Assembly (NCBI GenBank): GCA_040772005.1 | Contig: JAXGYZ010000008.1 | Location: 238,207-302,206 of the forward strand | DNA from: MWBF01 sp040772005 | GTDB lineage: Bacteria; Chloroflexota; Anaerolineae; CG2-30-64-16 | Direction: 5' to 3' | DNA: 64,000 bases | In this document: in pieces, positions 58,704 through 64,000 of the stretch | How the letters are laid out: each line of letters starts with the position of its first letter | Numbering within the stretch: the stretch's first letter is position 1 | Translations under genes and position numbers: made by a program | The notes under the pieces: model-generated | Database searches by the model: none | The model's input: only the letters and a program-made list of their open reading frames with translations | Told to the model about the DNA's origin: nothing

Positions 58704-59966
58704 ATGGACGGCGAAGCCGTACAAGCCTGGTTTATCGCAGCCCTGCGCAAGGTGCTGCAGAATCTATATGACCCGCACGAACTGCGCGCCAGCCCGCTGG
58801 TGCAGGTCTTTGACCTGCAAGGCGACGCGGCAGCCGGCCTCCGCCGTCTCATCTTCGACGCCATCCAGACGTTGCAACCCGGCGGCGACGTGCCGCCCCA
58901 CGCGCAGGCCTGGCGCATCTACCAGATTGTCACCTATCGCTACCTGGAGCAGTCCTCGCAGGCGGTCGTGGCGAGCAATCTTGGCCTGAGCATCCGCCAG
59001 CTCCGCCGGCAGGAGCGCGTGGCCGAGAGCGTGCTGGCCGATATCCTCTGGAACACGCATGACCTGGCCGCGCGCACCGCGCAGGTGGCCGCCGATACGC
59101 TCGGTGCGGAACCCCTCGTCGCCGCGACCGGCGACGAACCGGCCCAGGCGCGCGAGTCTGAACTGGCCTGGCTCCAGCGTTCGCTGCCCAGCGAAACCGT
59201 CCACCCCCGCGCGGTCATCGACCAGGCGCTGCGCACCATCACACCCCTGGCGCGCCAGTTCAACGTGGATATCTCCGCCGATGTGGCGGCGGATCTGCCG
59301 CCGGTCGTCGGGCAGGAGTCTCTGCTGCGCCAGGCCCTGCTGGGCTTGTTGACCGCAGCCGCCCATGCCGCTGTAGGCGGCCAGGTCCAGATTGCCGCGG
59401 CCTATCTGGATGACGCCCTTTGCCTCGAGGTTTGTGCGCGGCCCGCCGCGGTCACGGGGGAGACGCCCGCGGGCGAGACAACAACCGGCGTGGCGGAGAA
59501 TCTCAGCATGGCGCAGGAACTCGTGGAGCTGGCGGGCGGCCGGTTGACCCTGGGCGAGCCGTCGGCCAGCGGGCTGCTGGCTCGGCTGTGGCTGCCGCCC
59601 GCGGAGCAGATGCCGGTCCTGGCGATCGACGATAACGCCGACACGCTCAAGCTCTACGAGCGCTACCTGTCCGGCTCGCAGTACCGGCTGATCGGCACGC
59701 CGGACCCGCGCCAGGCGCTCCCCCTGGCGGAGCAGCTCGACCCCGCCGCGATCCTGCTCGATGTCATGCTGCCCGGCATGGACGGGTGGGAGCTGTTGGG
59801 CCGGCTGCGCGAGCACCCGCTGACCGCAGGCGTGCCGGTCATTGTATGCACCATCCTGCCCCAGGAGCAGCTCGCGCTGGCGTTGGGCGCAGCCGCGTTC
59901 ATCCGCAAGCCGGTGACGCGGGAGGCGCTGCTGGCAGTGCTGGATCAGTGGACGCCGGAAGCTTGA
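58704..59966 (+). CDS. HTH, kinase-like and receiver fusion protein
   Basis: 420 aa. About 80-115 (VVASNLGLSIRQLRRQERVAESVLADILWN) resembles a helix-turn-helix; about 175-290 resembles a HATPase domain (ALRTITPLARQFNVDISADVAADLPPVVGQESLLRQALLGLLTAAAHAA) but without the H-box or clear N/G boxes; about 304-420 is a receiver with Asp353 (LLDVMLPGMDGW) and Lys402 (RKPVT), so phosphorylatable. DNA-binding at the N-terminus with a C-terminal receiver is the reverse of the usual order. GAGGGGG before the ATG sets the start. The 3' end overlaps the convergent kinase gene by 68 bases. Confidence 0.8.
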   Translation: MDGEAVQAWFIAALRKVLQNLYDPHELRASPLVQVFDLQGDAAAGLRRLIFDAIQTLQPGGDVPPHAQAWRIYQIVTYRYLEQSSQAVVASNLGLSIRQLRRQERVAESVLADILWNTHDLAARTAQVAADTLGAEPLVAATGDEPAQARESELAWLQRSLPSETVHPRAVIDQALRTITPLARQFNVDISADVAADLPPVVGQESLLRQALLGLLTAAAHAAVGGQVQIAAAYLDDALCLEVCARPAAVTGETPAGETTTGVAENLSMAQELVELAGGRLTLGEPSASGLLARLWLPPAEQMPVLAIDDNADTLKLYERYLSGSQYRLIGTPDPRQALPLAEQLDPAAILLDVMLPGMDGWELLGRLREHPLTAGVPVIVCTILPQEQLALALGAAAFIRKPVTREALLAVLDQWTPEA

Positions 59967-62199
59967 CTTCCGGCATAGGCAAGCTCGGCGGCTGCGGATG
60001 CCCCTGCGCCAGAACCGCGGTGAGCGCCTGGATGGCTGCGAGCAACTGCTGGACCGACAAGCCATGCAGCGATGTCGCGGCGATGCCGTTGCTGACAATC
60101 GGCTGGCCCTGCGGGTCGCGCGCCGAGATCAGGATGGTCGGGATGTCGGCCAGCATCGGGCTGGCGCGCAGGCGTGCCAGCAATTGAAAGCCGTCCATCT
60201 CCGGCATGATGAGGTCCAGCAGAATCACGTCCGGCGGCTCATGCGCGAGGAGTTGCAGCGCCTGCTTGCCGTTGGCCGCGCGCATGACCCGATAGCCGCG
60301 GGCCGCCTCGCTCAGCATCCGGCTGAACAGGTGCAGCGCATCCGGCTCGTCATCCACGATGAGAATCTTCTGCACGGGCCGGCCCAGCCCGTCCAGCGCC
60401 TCCAGCAGCGCGTCGCGTGAGATGGGCTTGACGAGGTAGCCGCGCACGCCGGTCACCTCCGCGGCCTGTTCTGTCCCCGGCACTGCACACACGATGGCCG
60501 GCACGTTGTACGGCAGCGCGCCTGAGCCGGTCAGCCCTTCCAGCGCCTCGCCCATGTGCACATCGTTGACCAGGAGCGCCTGCGCGGGCGTGTGCGCCAG
60601 GTCTGCGAGCGCGGCGGCCACGTCCGGCACAGCTACGACCTCGACATGATCCAGGTACCGTTCGAGCAGCCGCTTCAACTCGTTGCCCGTCTCTACCAGC
60701 ACGTAGCGGGGCCGGGGCGTCTCGGCTGCCAGCCGCGAGGGACGGCTGCGCTCTTCGTAGGGTTCGTACGGATTCAGCCAGCGCGCGGCCGTCACGGCGA
60801 GCGGCGCGGGCGGGTCGATGGGCAGCGAGAAGTAGAAGGTCGTGCCTGCCCCCCGGCGACTTTCCACCCAGATGCGGCCGTCGTGCAGCTCCACAAACCC
60901 CTTGCTGATGCTCAGACCCAGGCCCGTGCCGCCGTGCCGGCGGCGAATGGACGCATCGAGCTGCTCGAAGGGCTGGAAGAGCCGCTTGCCGTCCTCTTCG
61001 GAGATGCCCGGCCCGGTGTCGGTCACGCTGACCACGACATTCATGTCATCCTGTCGCACCTGGATCGTCACTCCCCCGCGCTCCGTGAACCGCGCGGCGT
61101 TGCTGAGCAGGTTGAGCACCACCTCACGGATGCGAGTGCGGTCACAGAAGACGAAGGGCAGGTCTGCGGCCACATCCACGGCCAGGTTCAGGTGCTTGGA
61201 GGCCATGAGCGGGCGCACGGCGATTGCCGCGGAGTCGATGATCTCGGCCAGCGAAACGCGCTCCTTAGTCAGGGCCATGCGGCCCGCCTCGATCTGGCTG
61301 AGGTCCAGCACATCATCGATCAGCTCGGACAGGTGATGGCTGTTGCGCAGCACGATATTAAGGTCCGCGAGCAGCGCGGGCGGGATACGGCTGCCGTTGG
61401 TCGCGTTGTAGGTCTCCGGCGCATTGGTGATCATCTCGCAGAAGCCGATAATCATGTTGAGTGGCGTGCGCAGCTCGTGGCTGACATTGGCGACGAACTG
61501 CTCCTTCGCGCGGCGCTCATCCTCTGCGGCCTGGCGCAGTGACTGGGCCAACCGGTTGAGCCGCGCCATCTGGATGTTGGCCGCGCGCAGGTCATCCACC
61601 GTCTCGGCCAGCTCAGCCTGCTGCTGGCGTGACTGCGCCAGGAGCATCTCGCTTTGCTCGTAGTGCGCCCAGGCCCAATGCACGGCTTGCAGCAACGACT
61701 CGCTCATCATCCACACCATACCGACGACGACCCAAACGGCTGTTGCGCTGAGGACGCGCAGGTCCGTAGGGGCCGGGAAGGAAGGGGGCAGAAGGATGAC
61801 CGTGCCCGTGACTGCGGTGGCGAGGGCGGCCTGCGCGGGGAACCCCAGGCTGAAACCGGCGAGCCCGACGGGCAGGATCAGAAGCAGCAGCGCCGGGGGG
61901 AACCCGGCCCAGCCGACGGTCAAGGCGACGAGCGCCAGCGTGCCCGCGACCAGGACTGCACCGGCGGTCTGGGCCGACCGGCGCCCGGTCAGCCAGGCCG
62001 CGCCGATGATCGCGAAGGTCAGCAGCGCCAGCCCCAGGTATTGCGCCGGCTGGCTGAACAGCGCGGGCGAGCCGGCGAAGGCCAGCGCCGCGATATACAG
62101 AAAGCCGAGCGTGAGGCGGTTGGCCTTCGCGCGCACTTCGTCCAGCCACTCGGCAGTCTGCCGGGCGGAACCGATGGGGATGATCGGGTTGTCTGTCAT
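59899..62199 (-). CDS. Membrane hybrid histidine kinase with two receiver-like domains
   Basis: 766 aa. Five or six membrane helices (about 28-160), coiled coil (about 180-225), HisKA with His241 (VSHELRTPLN), HATPase with NAARF, DTGPGISEEDG and GGTGLGLSIS. Then a pseudo-receiver (about 500-610) lacking the acidic pair, and a true receiver with Asp662 (LLDLIMPEMDG), whose late Lys is not in the usual place (ISARDPQGQPIVSNGIAAT...). A Pro-rich tail ends the chain. Partner of the convergent receiver protein is inferred. Confidence 0.9.
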   Translation of the reverse strand: MTDNPIIPIGSARQTAEWLDEVRAKANRLTLGFLYIAALAFAGSPALFSQPAQYLGLALLTFAIIGAAWLTGRRSAQTAGAVLVAGTLALVALTVGWAGFPPALLLLILPVGLAGFSLGFPAQAALATAVTGTVILLPPSFPAPTDLRVLSATAVWVVVGMVWMMSESLLQAVHWAWAHYEQSEMLLAQSRQQQAELAETVDDLRAANIQMARLNRLAQSLRQAAEDERRAKEQFVANVSHELRTPLNMIIGFCEMITNAPETYNATNGSRIPPALLADLNIVLRNSHHLSELIDDVLDLSQIEAGRMALTKERVSLAEIIDSAAIAVRPLMASKHLNLAVDVAADLPFVFCDRTRIREVVLNLLSNAARFTERGGVTIQVRQDDMNVVVSVTDTGPGISEEDGKRLFQPFEQLDASIRRRHGGTGLGLSISKGFVELHDGRIWVESRRGAGTTFYFSLPIDPPAPLAVTAARWLNPYEPYEERSRPSRLAAETPRPRYVLVETGNELKRLLERYLDHVEVVAVPDVAAALADLAHTPAQALLVNDVHMGEALEGLTGSGALPYNVPAIVCAVPGTEQAAEVTGVRGYLVKPISRDALLEALDGLGRPVQKILIVDDEPDALHLFSRMLSEAARGYRVMRAANGKQALQLLAHEPPDVILLDLIMPEMDGFQLLARLRASPMLADIPTILISARDPQGQPIVSNGIAATSLHGLSVQQLLAAIQALTAVLAQGHPQPPSLPMPEVKLPASTDPALPAAPPASPACG

Positions 62200-62252
62200 G
62201 CTATGATTTTACAGCCTGGGGCGCGTCCTGTAAACCGGAGTACGTGAAGAGG

Positions 62253-62283
62253 TGACGGGGTGAAGAGGTGAAGAGGTGAAGAG
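62253..62283. repeat. GAAGAGGT tandem repeat
   Basis: About three and a half units of TGAAGAGG in direct order in the leader of the histidine kinase gene, with a related variant just upstream; probably slippage-prone. Confidence 0.7.
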
Positions 62284-62309
62284 GTGCTGTGGAGATCGTT
62301 TATGGGTTC

Positions 62310-62360
62310 GTAGTAGGCGCTTCAGCGCCAGATCGGACGGGGCACTGAAGCGCCTACTAC
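62310..62360. repeat. 16-bp palindrome with 19-base loop
   Basis: GTAGTAGGCGCTTCAG (62310-62325) and CTGAAGCGCCTACTAC (62345-62360), 10 bases past the stop of the gene ending at 62371. Probably works as its terminator. Confidence 0.8.
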
Positions 62361-62370
62361 AAACGGGAAA

Positions 62371-64000
62371 CTACATGCCGATGATATTTACGCCCGGATT
62401 GGCACTCTGGTTGGCGCCCCGGTCGTTGACCGCGCTGACGTCGATTAAGTCCACGCCTGGCGTAGGATCCTGAATCAGTGCGGGTGGAGCCGTGTTGCCG
62501 GTGTAGCTGGCGCTGATGGCAAAAACGGAGCCGCCCTGGTTGCCGGCTGCTGCGTCGAACGAGTTGCCGCTGAAGACAACATGCCCGGCGAGCGCGAGCG
62601 TCACGATGTCTTGCGGTTCGGTGTACAGCCGGTTTTCGCTGATGAAGATGGCCGAGAAGATGTTGTCGATCTGCCCGCCATTACCTGCCGCCTCAGCAAG
62701 TCGTGCGGCGTGTTCGCCTGCGCCGTCCAGCCGGGAGATATCATTCCCGCAGATGTGCAGATGGCCGTCCTCTGGCAGCAGCAGCAGGTTGCCGCGCTTC
62801 AGTTGGGTACTCAGCAGTTTGTGAAAGTCGATGTTGAGGAAGACCGCCGCAGGGCCGCTGTACAAGAAGAGCGTGCCGGCAATGAGATTGTCGACGATGT
62901 GGACCTGCGCACTCGGGCAATTGAGGGCGAGCGCAGGCCCGAACCCCTTCGCTGCGGCCGCGGCGATCGCGTCGATGGCAGCCAGGCTGCGGTCGACGGA
63001 TCCGAGGCTCACCTGGGGCGGGCTCATGACGTTCGCCAGGGCATTGTAAGCCGCGATTTCTGTCTTGGTCAGCCGTGCCTGCTCCGTCTCCAGCCGCCTC
63101 TTGAGATCGGTAACGAACCGCCGTCGTTGGATGACAGTCAGGGCCGTCAACTCCTGACTGGCCTTGTTGCGTTGAATACGCTTGTCCGCAGTCCTGCCCA
63201 GAAACACATCGCCGAAGGGGATGGCGGTCAGTCCTTCGAGGATGTCCCTCGGGCCGATCGGATTATCGCTGCCGCGCGCCCGGAAGATGTTCTTGCGTAC
63301 CTGCACCAGCGCGCCGCCCTCGATGTGCACGATGGGCTCCTGTCTCCCCGGCGAATTATCCAGCCGGCACCCTTCGATGACTACCTCCCGGCAGTCCTTA
63401 AGGATCAAGGCCGGCGGATCGGTGCCCTCCAGGAAGATGTCCTGCAAGCGGAACAGGTTCAGCCGCGAGAGGAACCAGCGTTCCCACCGGACCGGGAATG
63501 CCTTGCCACAGCCGCGCACGGTCAGACTGTGGTGTAGGTCGCTGCCGTCCAGGTCCAGCGGGCCGACTATGCCGCCGTCCTTCGTGACTTCCAGGCAGAC
63601 CTCGATGTTTTGCTGGCCCGCGCCGGCAAGGCCTTGGATGGCCTCGTTCATCTGCTCCGGCGTGACGGTCACGCAGCAGCCCCCGCCGCCGCCCTCGCTG
63701 ACCACAATCAGACTGGCATTGAACTCCACAGCTTGCGGTTCCGTGGGGGTATACCCGCGCGGAACGTCGGTGAGCTTGGCAGTGACGAACTGCGTTCCGG
63801 CATTCGCGCTCGTGCTGATGCGCCAGAAGCAGGACGCCAGTCCATCGGCCTGGGTCGTCACAGTCAGCGTCTCAGGTGCTGGAGATGGGAAGGGGAGCTT
63901 CTCGGCTAACTGTCCGCCCTTCGTAGCTGTGAAGGTAACTGCCGCGCCCTCCAGTGGGCCACATGAGCTGACGACCTGTACCCGGATGGGCCGCGCCAGC
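62371..64000 (-). CDS. Ig-like plus beta-helix surface protein, N-terminus beyond window
   Basis: The frame is open from 64000 to the stop at 62371 (543 codons including the stop), so the 5' end lies outside. The visible start (GPLEGAAVTFTATKGGQLAEK...TVTTQADGLASCFWRISTSANAGTQFVTAKL) is a bacterial Ig-like (invasin-type) domain, followed by a Gly-rich hinge (EGGGGGCC) and a parallel beta-helix part (SLTVRGCGKAF, REVVIEGCRLDN, LVQVRKNIFRARG, HLHICGNDISRLDG, FSGNSFDAA). A likely cell-surface or secreted protein; no catalytic motif seen. A Lys/Arg-rich helix (about 230-262 from the first in-frame GTG, 63861) interrupts the beta-helix, which is unusual. Confidence 0.75.
   Translation of the reverse strand, partial: LARPIRVQVVSSCGPLEGAAVTFTATKGGQLAEKLPFPSPAPETLTVTTQADGLASCFWRISTSANAGTQFVTAKLTDVPRGYTPTEPQAVEFNASLIVVSEGGGGGCCVTVTPEQMNEAIQGLAGAGQQNIEVCLEVTKDGGIVGPLDLDGSDLHHSLTVRGCGKAFPVRWERWFLSRLNLFRLQDIFLEGTDPPALILKDCREVVIEGCRLDNSPGRQEPIVHIEGGALVQVRKNIFRARGSDNPIGPRDILEGLTAIPFGDVFLGRTADKRIQRNKASQELTALTVIQRRRFVTDLKRRLETEQARLTKTEIAAYNALANVMSPPQVSLGSVDRSLAAIDAIAAAAAKGFGPALALNCPSAQVHIVDNLIAGTLFLYSGPAAVFLNIDFHKLLSTQLKRGNLLLLPEDGHLHICGNDISRLDGAGEHAARLAEAAGNGGQIDNIFSAIFISENRLYTEPQDIVTLALAGHVVFSGNSFDAAAGNQGGSVFAISASYTGNTAPPALIQDPTPGVDLIDVSAVNDRGANQSANPGVNIIGM

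Overview
The window is GC-rich and densely packed, and looks like a chromosomal segment of a Chloroflexota-type bacterium. This placement is inferred from the protein families: Tat/lipoprotein solute-binding proteins, hybrid kinases and receiver proteins with an 'ISARDPQG' style receiver, many uroporphyrinogen-decarboxylase-like (URO-D) paralogues, a T-box in front of trpE, and intergenic palindromic repeats. No rRNA, tRNA, CRISPR array, transposase or phage gene was seen.

Left part (1-30.7 kb), mostly housekeeping. After a truncated secreted protein there is a complete minus-strand tryptophan operon trpE-G-D-C-F-B-A-aroF (9397 to 1429). It is preceded by a consensus promoter and a T-box leader with a TGG (Trp) specifier. 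Then come a YgbA-type nitrosative-stress gene with a CRP/FNR-like half-site pair at -41.5, a RarD transporter, a tryptophanase-family lyase with its own promoter and a terminator-like leader hairpin, a URO-D-like protein, a small membrane protein, SlyD, PepF, RtcA, a heterodimeric ABC exporter, MltG, a class A penicillin-binding protein, class II aldolase, a DUF4342 protein and phosphofructokinase.

Right part (30.7-58.4 kb): sixteen same-strand genes, mostly overlapping or separated by a few bases, read from 58393 down to 30748. The order is solute-binding protein, two sugar-type permeases, two predicted carbohydrate-active proteins, an M81 peptidase, a tungsten-type aldehyde ferredoxin oxidoreductase, a URO-D-like protein and two further URO-D paralogues, an FtsX-type permease, another URO-D, a GH2 glycosidase, another URO-D, an esterase-like double hydrolase and a Tat-exported beta-helix protein. 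It reads as one catabolic locus: binding and import of a carbohydrate-like ligand, glycosidic and ester cleavage, then unusual redox or methyl-transfer chemistry. The substrate is not known. Divergent from it lies an atypical response regulator, tail-to-tail with a hybrid histidine kinase; together they may control the locus. The window ends in a truncated Ig-like/beta-helix surface protein.

The most distinctive layer is the repeats. At least four families of palindromic elements fill the gaps between genes. Several copies show compensatory base changes. One copy sits inside the trp T-box leader, and three unrelated elements are read in frame inside one esterase-like gene (32757-34946).
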